Below, one piece after another: positions 45,188 through 52,596 of a DNA stretch of 64,000 bases (the stretch's first letter is position 1; every line of letters begins with the position of its first letter). Source of the stretch: Methylobacterium aerolatum. GTDB lineage: Bacteria > Pseudomonadota > Alphaproteobacteria > Rhizobiales > Beijerinckiaceae. A program made the translations under genes and the position numbers. The notes beneath the pieces were generated by a model. It was not told where the DNA came from, searched no databases, and saw only the letters and a program-made list of their open reading frames with translations. The stretch is from positions 222,816-286,815 of the forward strand of contig NZ_BPQE01000002.1 in the NCBI RefSeq assembly GCF_022179085.1, in the 5' to 3' direction.

Positions 45188-45222
45188 GGTCGGCCTCCTC
45201 GGATCGGGGTGGAGCGATGGGT

Positions 45223-45786
45223 TCAGAGGCGCAGGCGCCGGAAGGGCGCCGCCTCCCGGGCCGCGTCCGCCCCCGCCCCGTCGGGTTCGTCGCCCCGGTG
45301 CTCGTAGCGGGCGGCGGCGAGGCGCAGGATCGCGAGCCGGAGGGCGGGCGGGATCGGCGGCCCGTCGCCGCCGAAGCCGGCCGTGACGTCCACGAGGAAT
45401 CCCGAACCGGGCACGTCCGGCAGGCCGGGCGCGAACGACAGGCCCGGCTTCTCGACGGGATCCGGTCCGAGACCGACGAGGCCGGCGGGGAGATCGCTCA
45501 CCGTCCCGTCCGCCGCGACGCGGGCGGCCTTCACCACGGCCACCAGGGGGCTCAGCGACAGGGGCAGCCAGCGTTTTGCCGGCAAATCATCGAGGGCGAT
45601 GCGCCAGCGGCCGGGCACGAGGACCCGGCGCGCCTCGATTTCCACGCTGGCGCGGGCGGCCGCGAGGAGGCTGGCGAGGAGGGTGTCCTCGACGCCGCCG
45701 TCCTCGGGATCGAGGCGGAGATAGAGGCGGAGTTCCGCCACGCTCACCGGCTCGACGATGGCGGTGTCGGCGCGTATCGGGGTCAT
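45223..45786 (-). CDS. Head-tail connector (GTA g6 homolog)
   Basis: The 187-residue protein contains VAELRLYLRLDPEDGGVEDTL and ILRLAAARYEHRGD, matching gp6-like head-tail connectors. AAGGAG precedes ATG 45786. In RcGTA g6 directly follows the capsid gene g5; here three plus-strand genes intervene and the promoter or read-through that would drive g6 is therefore displaced. Confidence 0.9.
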   Translation of the reverse strand: MTPIRADTAIVEPVSVAELRLYLRLDPEDGGVEDTLLASLLAAARASVEIEARRVLVPGRWRIALDDLPAKRWLPLSLSPLVAVVKAARVAADGTVSDLPAGLVGLGPDPVEKPGLSFAPGLPDVPGSGFLVDVTAGFGGDGPPIPPALRLAILRLAAARYEHRGDEPDGAGADAAREAAPFRRLRL

Positions 45787-45813
45787 CGCGCAGGTCTCCT
45801 TCAGGATCGGTCG

Positions 45814-46566
45814 ATGCGTTCGCTGACATCCGGGCTCGGGCAGGCCCGTCCCACGGCTCTCGCCGTCGCCCTCGCCATGGCCTCGGCGCCCGGCCCGGCG
45901 GCGGCCATCGTCGGCGGCGGCGAGGCCGCGCCCGGCGGCGCGGTGATGGTGCTGGCCTCGAACGGCGGGGTCTGTTCCGGCGTCGTGCTCTCGCCGGAGG
46001 CGGTGCTCACCGCCGGGCATTGCGTGGCCGGCGCCCAGGCCCTGCGCGTGCATTTCCGAGGGGCCGACGGCGCGCCCGTCCTCATCGACGTGGCCGCCAC
46101 GGTGGTGAGCCCCGGCTACGATGCCGGGGCGGTGGCGGGCCGCCGCCGTTCCATCGACCTTGCCCTGATCCGCACGGCCGAGCCGCTGCCAGCGCGGTTT
46201 CCGCCGGCGACCCTAAGCGCCGCCGCTCCGGGGGCGGGCGACCGGCTGACCCTGGCGGGCTACGGCGCCGCGCGGCCCGGCGACCCGCGCTCGACCGGCA
46301 CGTTCCGCAGCGTCGCGCTGCCGGTGGTGGAGCCGCACGGCCCGAGCCGCATCCTGGTCTGGCTGCGCGGCGAGGCGGCCGCCGGGGCCTGTCAGGGCGA
46401 TTCCGGCGGGCCCGTCTCCGGGCCGGACGGGGCAGTGCTGGGCGTCACCGCCTGGATCGCGGGGCGATGCGGCGGCCTCACGCAGGCCATCCGCCTCGGC
46501 CCGCAGCGCGGCTGGATCGACGCCACCCTCGGCCGGTGGGGAGGGGCGGCGCGGTGGTCGCCCTGA
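45814..46566 (+). CDS. Secreted trypsin-like serine protease 1
   Basis: The 250-residue protein has a signal peptide (ALAVALAMASAPGPAAA) followed directly by IVGG, the mature N-terminus of trypsin-fold enzymes. The triad is His in LTAGHCV, Asp in SIDLALI and Ser in CQGDSGGPV. It is probably periplasmic or secreted. It starts 27 bp from the divergent g6 gene, within the phage-type cluster but on the other strand. The start is the first ATG before the signal peptide; no strong ribosome site was seen. Confidence 0.85.
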   Translation: MRSLTSGLGQARPTALAVALAMASAPGPAAAIVGGGEAAPGGAVMVLASNGGVCSGVVLSPEAVLTAGHCVAGAQALRVHFRGADGAPVLIDVAATVVSPGYDAGAVAGRRRSIDLALIRTAEPLPARFPPATLSAAAPGAGDRLTLAGYGAARPGDPRSTGTFRSVALPVVEPHGPSRILVWLRGEAAAGACQGDSGGPVSGPDGAVLGVTAWIAGRCGGLTQAIRLGPQRGWIDATLGRWGGAARWSP

Positions 46567-46671
46567 GGCGTGAAAACGGGGAACAACAGCTTGGCCGCGC
46601 GGTTTGGTTACACTAGCGTGACGGGGAGCGCGGTCCGCGTCGCATTGCCTGGTCAGCCCCCGGAGTCACCG

Positions 46672-47553
46672 ATGCTCGCCCGCTTTCCCCGCACGGCCCG
46701 CGTCGGCCGCTCCGTCCTGGGCGCCGCGGCCGGGATCGCCCTGCTCGCCGGGATCGCCACCCCCGCCAGCGCCGTGATCCAGGGCGTGGTCACCCGCGAC
46801 CCGAACGGCATCCGCAACTTCGTCGTGCGGGTGGAGAGCACCGACGGCGAGATCTGCTCCGGCACGCTCATCGCCCCCGACCTCGTGCTGACGGCCGCCC
46901 ACTGCGTGATGCGCCCGGCGGGCTACCGCGTGATCGGCGTCGACCGGTCCTTCCGCCAGCGGCGGACGGACGTCATCGCCGCCACCATGCATCCCGATTT
47001 CGTGCCGGGCACCACGCCCGAGGAACAACCGGGCGTGGATCTCGCCCTGCTGAAGCTGGAGCAGCCCCTCGGAGCGGACTACGTGCCCCTCGACCCGCGC
47101 GGCGCGGGCTCGATCAGCTCCGGCGACGCGGTGGATATCGCCGGGTTCGGCGTCGTGGCCGAGAACCAGCGCGGCAGCGCCCGCGTGCTGCGGCAGGCGC
47201 ACCTCGTCTCGATCGGCTCGCTGCAGGTCGCCAACCGGGTCGCCGTCGTGACGGACCGCCGCCGCCTCGCCGAGACGGCGGGCGCCGGCGCCTGCCTCGG
47301 CGATTCCGGCGGCCCGATCCTGTCCGGCGGCCCCGGCGGCTACCGGATCGTCGGCGTGGTGAGCTGGTCGAGCGGCGCCCTTCAGCAAGGCTCCCGGCGG
47401 ACGGCCTGCGGCGGCTTCACCGCCGTGACGCCCGTGGCCGAGCATGCGGGCTGGATCGCCTCGCGGGCCGGCGAACTGTCGCAGATCACGGTGAGCGAGC
47501 AGCCGGCCCGGCGCCAGGGCACCGAGTGGATGGCCCGCCAGCGGCGGCGCTGA
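46672..47553 (+). CDS. Secreted trypsin-like serine protease 2
   Basis: The 293-residue protein has a signal peptide (RSVLGAAAGIALLAGIATPASA), His in LTAAHCV, Asp in GVDLALL and Ser in CLGDSGGPI. It is a diverged paralog of the protease upstream, from which it is separated by 105 bp. GGAG lies before ATG 46672. The C-terminal 40 residues after the fold are basic and polar (PARRQGTEWMARQRRR). Secretion to the periplasm is likely; the substrate is unknown. Confidence 0.88.
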   Translation: MLARFPRTARVGRSVLGAAAGIALLAGIATPASAVIQGVVTRDPNGIRNFVVRVESTDGEICSGTLIAPDLVLTAAHCVMRPAGYRVIGVDRSFRQRRTDVIAATMHPDFVPGTTPEEQPGVDLALLKLEQPLGADYVPLDPRGAGSISSGDAVDIAGFGVVAENQRGSARVLRQAHLVSIGSLQVANRVAVVTDRRRLAETAGAGACLGDSGGPILSGGPGGYRIVGVVSWSSGALQQGSRRTACGGFTAVTPVAEHAGWIASRAGELSQITVSEQPARRQGTEWMARQRRR

Positions 47554-47677
47554 CCGCCGGGACGACGTTCGCCCGCGGGAGCCTTCGCCGCAGGAACCTT
47601 CGCCGCAGGAACTTCGGCCTCGCCCGGGGACTTCCGCCTCCGTCCGAGGGCCTCGCCCCTCACGGAGATTCCTGAGA

Positions 47678-48214
47678 ATGGCCAGCACCGGCAAGAGCAC
47701 GTCCACGCGTTCCCACCAGACCCGCAACGGAACCGACTCCAACGCCAAGAGGGTGTCGATCGACGCCCTGAACGCCCGACTCTCCGACGGCATCGACCTC
47801 GCCCTCGCGATCAAGCAGGCGCACTGGAACCTGAAGGGCCCGCAGTTCATCGGCGTCCACCTGATGCTCGACGGATTCCGCAAGGAGATCGACGATCTCA
47901 ACGACAAGGTGGCGGAACGCGCGGTGCAGCTCGGCGGGACGGCGCTCGGAACCGCGCAGGTGGTGGCGAACGCCACTAAGCTGCCCGCCTACCCCACCGG
48001 CATCTACGCCATCGCCGACCACGTCGCCTCGCTGATCGACAGCTACGCCGCCTACGCGAACGCCGTGCGCGAGAACATCGACGAGGTGGACGAGGCGGGC
48101 GACGCCGACACCGCCGACCTGTTCACCGAGGTCTCCCGCGCCGTCGACAAGCAGCTGTGGTTCCTGGAGGCCCACGTCCAGGAGCCGACGGGGCAGATGC
48201 GCGACGGGAACTGA
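47678..48214 (+). CDS. dps: Dps-family ferritin-like DNA-protection protein
   Basis: The 178-residue protein has the Dps ferroxidase motif (IKQAHWNLKGPQFIGVHLMLD, split: IKQAHWNLKG and FIGVHLMLDGF) and a Lys/Arg-rich N-terminal tail (about 30 residues) likely to bind DNA. It oxidises Fe2+ and protects DNA under starvation or oxidative stress. GGAG precedes the ATG. It is convergent with the truncated capsid gene, which ends 40 bases away. Confidence 0.93.
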   Translation: MASTGKSTSTRSHQTRNGTDSNAKRVSIDALNARLSDGIDLALAIKQAHWNLKGPQFIGVHLMLDGFRKEIDDLNDKVAERAVQLGGTALGTAQVVANATKLPAYPTGIYAIADHVASLIDSYAAYANAVRENIDEVDEAGDADTADLFTEVSRAVDKQLWFLEAHVQEPTGQMRDGN

Positions 48215-48254
48215 CCGCGAGGGGGCGTCCGGTCCGGACCGGGCGCCCCTCCCT

Positions 48255-48493
48255 TCAGGCGAACTTCAAGAGCTTGATCGCCTCGAAATCCTGCACCCCG
48301 CCGCCGACGCGCTTCGTGGTGTAGAACAGCACGTAGGGCTTGGCGGAGTAAGGGTCGCGCAGGACGCGCAGGCCGAGGCGGTCCACGACGAGGTAGCCCC
48401 GGCGGAAGTCGCCGAAGGCGACGGAGAGGCTTCCGGCCGAGAGATCGGGCATCGCCTCGGCCTCCGTCACGGGGAAGCCCATCAGCGTCGCGG
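48255..48493 (-). pseudogene. 3' fragment of HK97-type major capsid gene (GTA g5), cut by transposon
   Basis: The last 79 codons encode TLMGFPVTEAEAMPDLSAG through GDFRRGYLVVDRLGLRVLRD to VGGGVQDFEAIKLLKFA, the conserved C-terminus of the GTA/HK97 capsid protein. Upstream similarity stops where a TGT-type transposon end begins at 48494. An in-frame ATG lies in transposon sequence, but a usable capsid cannot result. The 5' part, if kept, must lie beyond the right edge of the window. Confidence 0.88.
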
Positions 48494-48627
48494 TGTGCAA
48501 AGACCCATAATTTGCCACGTTCAGCGCTGATCTGATTGATCTTTTTCACTGGCTTCACCCCAAAACCCGAACGGACCGACCCCATAAAATGGCGCCCGAC
48601 GGCAGAGTTTTACCCATAACTTGACTC
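48494..48627. repeat. Transposon end with three putative TnsB/TniA binding sites
   Basis: The terminal TGTGCAAAG is followed by three direct repeats of the form CCCATAA-NN-TG: ACCCATAATTTGCC (48503-48516), CCCCATAAAATGGC (48580-48593) and ACCCATAACTTGAC (48612-48625). Multiple spaced copies of a transposase-binding motif near a TGT end are characteristic of Tn7-like ends. The binding role is inferred. Confidence 0.7.
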
Positions 48628-48943
48628 ACGCCGATTGTGCCGCGCATTCGGCCCCGGAGAACAGCCGTCCCTTGGCAGCCGGTAAAGGACGACGATGTGT
48701 CGGAGGCGCTCCGGGGTGGGGCGAGTTAGACAGGGCGAAGCTACAGGAACGCCGTAGCGCTATCCGCTACCCGATACGGGCAGAGTCGAGCCGCGGCCGA
48801 TAGGGCCCTCTCGGCTTCAGGTGGCATCGGATGCGGACCTGTAAGAACCGCCGACATACGCCTCGGGACAACCGACGTTGCCTTTACCGTGCGCGACGGG
48901 CAGTCCTCTCAACCGAAACGCCAGGTGTCTCCGCGGGGGAGAC
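48628..48943. other. Non-coding stretch between transposon end and tniQ
   Basis: No convincing gene is seen in these 316 bases. A short inverted repeat at about 48923-48945 (AGGTGTCTCC against GGGAGACCT) lies at the tniQ stop and may form a transcription-end hairpin. The remaining sequence shows no match to the 14-base end repeats. Confidence 0.5.
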
Positions 48944-51499
48944 CTAAGCCAGATCGAGGCGGCGCAGCAGCGCTTCAGCCTCCGAACGGTCGAAAACGAA
49001 CGTCTGGAACTCCGGCCTCGCGCAGATCGGTCGAAGGCCGTTCCGAAGCAGCTTTGCGGTGACAGTCTTGCCCGTCCCGTGCAGTTGGTCGCGACCCGCT
49101 AGGCGACCGAGCTCGTTGGCGAAGACGTAGGTCCGGGCGAAGCGTTCCACTTCCGAAAGAGGAACGGTGAGCGCGAGGCCCCGCTTGAAAGGACCTTCGG
49201 GCGTCAGCATACCTGCCCGCGCGAGTTGGCTGACCATTGTCTTGTTCGTGCCGAGCCTTTCGCACACTTCGACGGATCCCAGAGCGGGGCCACTCGAAGG
49301 AACCGGCGGCTCGCCGGCCCTCGACTTCGCCAAGCGCGCCTGCATCGCCGCCTCGGCCTCGCGGCGGTCGTACAAGTGATAGTGCAAGGTGGGTGGCCCG
49401 TTCACGGGGCGTACCCCGGAATCGGTTAGCAAGCTGACGATGGCCCGCGATGAGTGGACGTCGGATGCTTCGGCCAGTTCCGAGGTCAATACGTAAGTGG
49501 CCTTGAAGCGGGCGACCTCATCTGCGGCGATGCTGCCGAACCGACAGCCGTCCTGCATGGAGAGCAGTCCTGTATCGATCAATTGCCTCAGCATCGTCGG
49601 CGATACACGCAGCTGTCTAGCTGCGGAGACACGGCTCTCGCCACGTGCCGGAGGGGAAGCATATCTGGCGGCCGCCTCGACGCAGGCAGCCATGGCCGGA
49701 TGCCGGTGGTAGACCATCTCCATCGGTCTTGGCCCCGTCGCGGCAGGCTCGACGCCGGCGGCAGCCATCGCGGCGGCGACCGGCATGAACGAGCGCACCC
49801 CCATGGCGCGCCTCAATTCGGGCGCCGTCGCGAAATCGGTGCGGAAGCGGTCGATCTCGGCGGCCGATACGCGAACGCCGTCGGGCGAGCCATGAGTGAG
49901 AATGAGCCCGGCCTCGACGACGGCTTCCATGGTCGACTGGCTCAGTCCGAGGCTCCGTGCGGCGCTCGCCGGCGTCAGGTCCATCTCGCCGGTGAGGGCG
50001 CCAAGACTGGCCAGGGTGTCGGCATCGACCTCGAAAGCGCGGACACCGTGGTCACCCCTGCGGGCGTGCGTCGCCCCGTGGATGCGTGAGGGAACGACCC
50101 CGTCCAGGACGAGGGATAGGACGCCGGCCATGGATAGCCCGCAATCCCTCGCCGCAACGCGCAGCGACACGTAGCGACCGGCTTCGCTCCCCGCCTGGAC
50201 CGCCGCAGTCCGCAGGGCGGCGAGGAACTTCTCGGCGGCGCCGGCGCCGAAGAACCAGTTCGCCACGCCCTTTCCCGGAGCGATGAGATCGAGCCGGCCG
50301 GCAAGAGCTAGCTCGACCGTATCCGTGACTGGCAAGCCGAGCTCGCTTGAGACGTATGCCAACCTCTGGAAGCCTTCCAGCCTCCGCCGGAGCTCCTCGA
50401 AGTCGGCGAGGCTCATCTCCCCTCGTAGACCGTTCCCCTGTCCTAGCTCGCGGGCGCGATGTGGGATGGCCAAGTGGTCGAGCAGGTCGCGGAAGAGCGG
50501 ATACGTGATGCCGACGGCATCCGCCGCCACCACCAAGGGGATACCTGTGTCCGAGCGGAAGCCCGAGCCCGACCGCTTCCCCACCTTGACTGGGGCGTGA
50601 TGCCCGGCGTGCTCGTGAAGCGCGTGCCGCAACGCGTCGCCGACCGTGTGCTCCGGCAGTCGAAGGATGTAACCGTACAGCTTACCATAGCAGTACCTCA
50701 AGCCGTGCCGACCGCCTTGGCCGACGTTCCTGGTCCGGACATCCTCGAACAACCGCCCTGCATTCGCAGGGATATCACCCAGGATCCTGAACCCCTCCGC
50801 ATGCACGCGTCCGTTATCGTGCCCTCGCCTGACCTCGTAGAGGGTGGCGTCCGGGTCGATGGACGCCCTGCCCAATCGTCCGCAAAGCGACAGCAGGTCG
50901 CCCAGGGGCACCTCGTCGAGGGACGGCAAGCCCGGGTCACACTTACCCAGCAGCCTGCCGATGACGTAGGAGTCGAAGGCGAGGACGTCGGCGGTAGCCG
51001 CCTCGCGGGCGGCGGCCGAGAACGCGTGGCCCGCGGCGCAATGCATGGTCCGGTTGCTGCGCCATCGCACGGTCCCGTCACCACACCCGCATGATGAAAC
51101 CAGCTTGATCCCGTGGGTAGGGCAGGACGTGATCGGCTGAAGATCCCACCAAACCCGATAATAACGGCTCTCGGCGAGGCAAGCCGGGCACCAGCGACGA
51201 GCCCTGACGCCGACTTGGTCGGCGGACAACGTGTGTCCCATCACCGTGGCGGTCGACGTGCCCACCAAGGGGGTGGCGTGAACAAGCGGTGCCGGATCGG
51301 CCTTGCAGATCCGGGCGACCTCGACCGGGTCGATCTGGGCTACCGACTCCGACCTATTCCCCGCGATACGGTTGACGGTCGTGTAGAGCCGTCGGGTGCC
51401 GTTCGCCTCCAGCGCCCGGATCAGCAGCGCGTAGGCCGGCTCGCCCTCCTGTTGGTCGACCTTCCGCGGCAGCGGGGAAACCTGTCGCATGGCCGTCAC
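48944..51499 (-). CDS. tniQ: TniQ/TnsD-family target-selection protein
   Basis: The 851-residue protein has an N-terminal TniQ domain with a zinc-binding arrangement (RRWCPACLAESRYYRVWW, then CPTHGIKLVSSC and HCAAGH). A long C-terminal region contains several helix-turn-helix-like segments. TniQ/TnsD proteins bind the attachment site and recruit the AAA+ regulator. The large size is closer to TnsD than to minimal TniQ. GTG 51499 overlaps the tniB stop; ATG 51490 is the alternative start. Confidence 0.88.
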   Translation of the reverse strand: MTAMRQVSPLPRKVDQQEGEPAYALLIRALEANGTRRLYTTVNRIAGNRSESVAQIDPVEVARICKADPAPLVHATPLVGTSTATVMGHTLSADQVGVRARRWCPACLAESRYYRVWWDLQPITSCPTHGIKLVSSCGCGDGTVRWRSNRTMHCAAGHAFSAAAREAATADVLAFDSYVIGRLLGKCDPGLPSLDEVPLGDLLSLCGRLGRASIDPDATLYEVRRGHDNGRVHAEGFRILGDIPANAGRLFEDVRTRNVGQGGRHGLRYCYGKLYGYILRLPEHTVGDALRHALHEHAGHHAPVKVGKRSGSGFRSDTGIPLVVAADAVGITYPLFRDLLDHLAIPHRARELGQGNGLRGEMSLADFEELRRRLEGFQRLAYVSSELGLPVTDTVELALAGRLDLIAPGKGVANWFFGAGAAEKFLAALRTAAVQAGSEAGRYVSLRVAARDCGLSMAGVLSLVLDGVVPSRIHGATHARRGDHGVRAFEVDADTLASLGALTGEMDLTPASAARSLGLSQSTMEAVVEAGLILTHGSPDGVRVSAAEIDRFRTDFATAPELRRAMGVRSFMPVAAAMAAAGVEPAATGPRPMEMVYHRHPAMAACVEAAARYASPPARGESRVSAARQLRVSPTMLRQLIDTGLLSMQDGCRFGSIAADEVARFKATYVLTSELAEASDVHSSRAIVSLLTDSGVRPVNGPPTLHYHLYDRREAEAAMQARLAKSRAGEPPVPSSGPALGSVEVCERLGTNKTMVSQLARAGMLTPEGPFKRGLALTVPLSEVERFARTYVFANELGRLAGRDQLHGTGKTVTAKLLRNGLRPICARPEFQTFVFDRSEAEALLRRLDLA

Positions 51500-52596
51500 C
51501 GCTTCGAGAAGCTGTCGCGGTCCCGCCGCTCGCCCTTGCGTACCCCGGTCAGCTCGTTCTCGAAGCCCTCGGGCAATTCCGAGAGACGTGGCTTCCTCGG
51601 CTTCCTGCGCGGGAGGCCGAACGGGTTATCGTCCTTGCTGCCGCGCCTCGCGAACTCGAACGCTTCCGCGAAGACCCCGTCGACAAGCGCCTCGTCGCCC
51701 TCGTCGTAGGCGATGGCGGTCGCGCGGAACAGGAGCTTCATCAGGCTGCTGATGTTCCCTCCGGTGGCCTTGTGCAGCTTGTGGGCTTGCTTCAGGCCGG
51801 AAATCGGCGGCGACGGAGGAATGGCCAGGATGCCCTCCTCCACGTCCTCTTCCTTCTCCCCTTCCAGGGCTTCTCCGGCGATGGACGCGAGGATCGCGCA
51901 CCATTCGTCACGGTCGGCTTCGTCCGCCCAGTTAAATGGCGTCAAGTAGAAATCACCGGCATCGCGGCGCCTAATCTGCCCATACACCTCATGGATGCTT
52001 GTCAATTCCTCTGTCCCAGCGAATACGAACTGACACGCCCCTTCGCTTAGCATCGACTTGAGATGTCTGACTGCCTTCTTCTGAAACTTCTCGGTCTTAT
52101 CCTCGATGACATGGGTAAACTCGTCGAGGATGATCATGTGGACATGCTGGGCCTTGACCTGCTCGACGACCGCCCGCTTTCTCTCCTCTGCCTTGCCGAC
52201 GCACAGGTGCTCACATCCCAGCGCGGTGAGGAGCGCGTCGAACAGGTTGATCTCGTTGGGGTTCGACGGGACTTCCACCAGTACGACGGGCCGCACGGTC
52301 CCCTTCGCGGTCTCGAACGGGCCGGCGCGCATCGACGCGAACCGCTTCAGGATCGTGCTCTTCCCGACGCCGGGCTGGCCGTAGAACAGGCCGGCCCGGC
52401 CCTCCCTCGCCGTGCCGTGCTCGCGGTAGAGGTCGTCCAGCCACTTCATGGCTTGGTCGTAGCGGTAGTGGTCGACGACCGCCCGCCCGATGCGCATCAG
52501 CACGGCCCTCTTCTCGGGGTCGGCGTTCGCGAGGATCTCAGCGATGTCGTCGGGGTAGAGGCCGTCCTTGCCGGCCAGGGTCTTGGCATCAATCAT
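51496..52596 (-). CDS. tniB: TniB/TnsC-family AAA+ transposition regulator
   Basis: The 366-residue ATPase has Walker A GQPGVGKST near residue 75, Walker B HMIILDEF, a sensor stretch QFVFAGTEEL and an Arg-rich segment. It links target selection to the transposase. The C-terminal 45 residues are basic and polar. It overlaps tniA by 8 bases and tniQ by 4, so the operon is tightly coupled. Confidence 0.93.
   Translation of the reverse strand: MIDAKTLAGKDGLYPDDIAEILANADPEKRAVLMRIGRAVVDHYRYDQAMKWLDDLYREHGTAREGRAGLFYGQPGVGKSTILKRFASMRAGPFETAKGTVRPVVLVEVPSNPNEINLFDALLTALGCEHLCVGKAEERKRAVVEQVKAQHVHMIILDEFTHVIEDKTEKFQKKAVRHLKSMLSEGACQFVFAGTEELTSIHEVYGQIRRRDAGDFYLTPFNWADEADRDEWCAILASIAGEALEGEKEEDVEEGILAIPPSPPISGLKQAHKLHKATGGNISSLMKLLFRATAIAYDEGDEALVDGVFAEAFEFARRGSKDDNPFGLPRRKPRKPRLSELPEGFENELTGVRKGERRDRDSFSKR

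Noticed and set aside
47580-47620. Short tandem GCCGCAGGAACTTCG-like repeats upstream of dps
   Set aside because: Only about two to three imperfect copies; too short to call a repeat array or an operator.
48255-48518. Intact 87-residue gene reading into the transposon end
   Set aside because: The first eight codons come from transposon sequence; the remainder is only the C-terminus of the capsid protein, so it was called a fragment.
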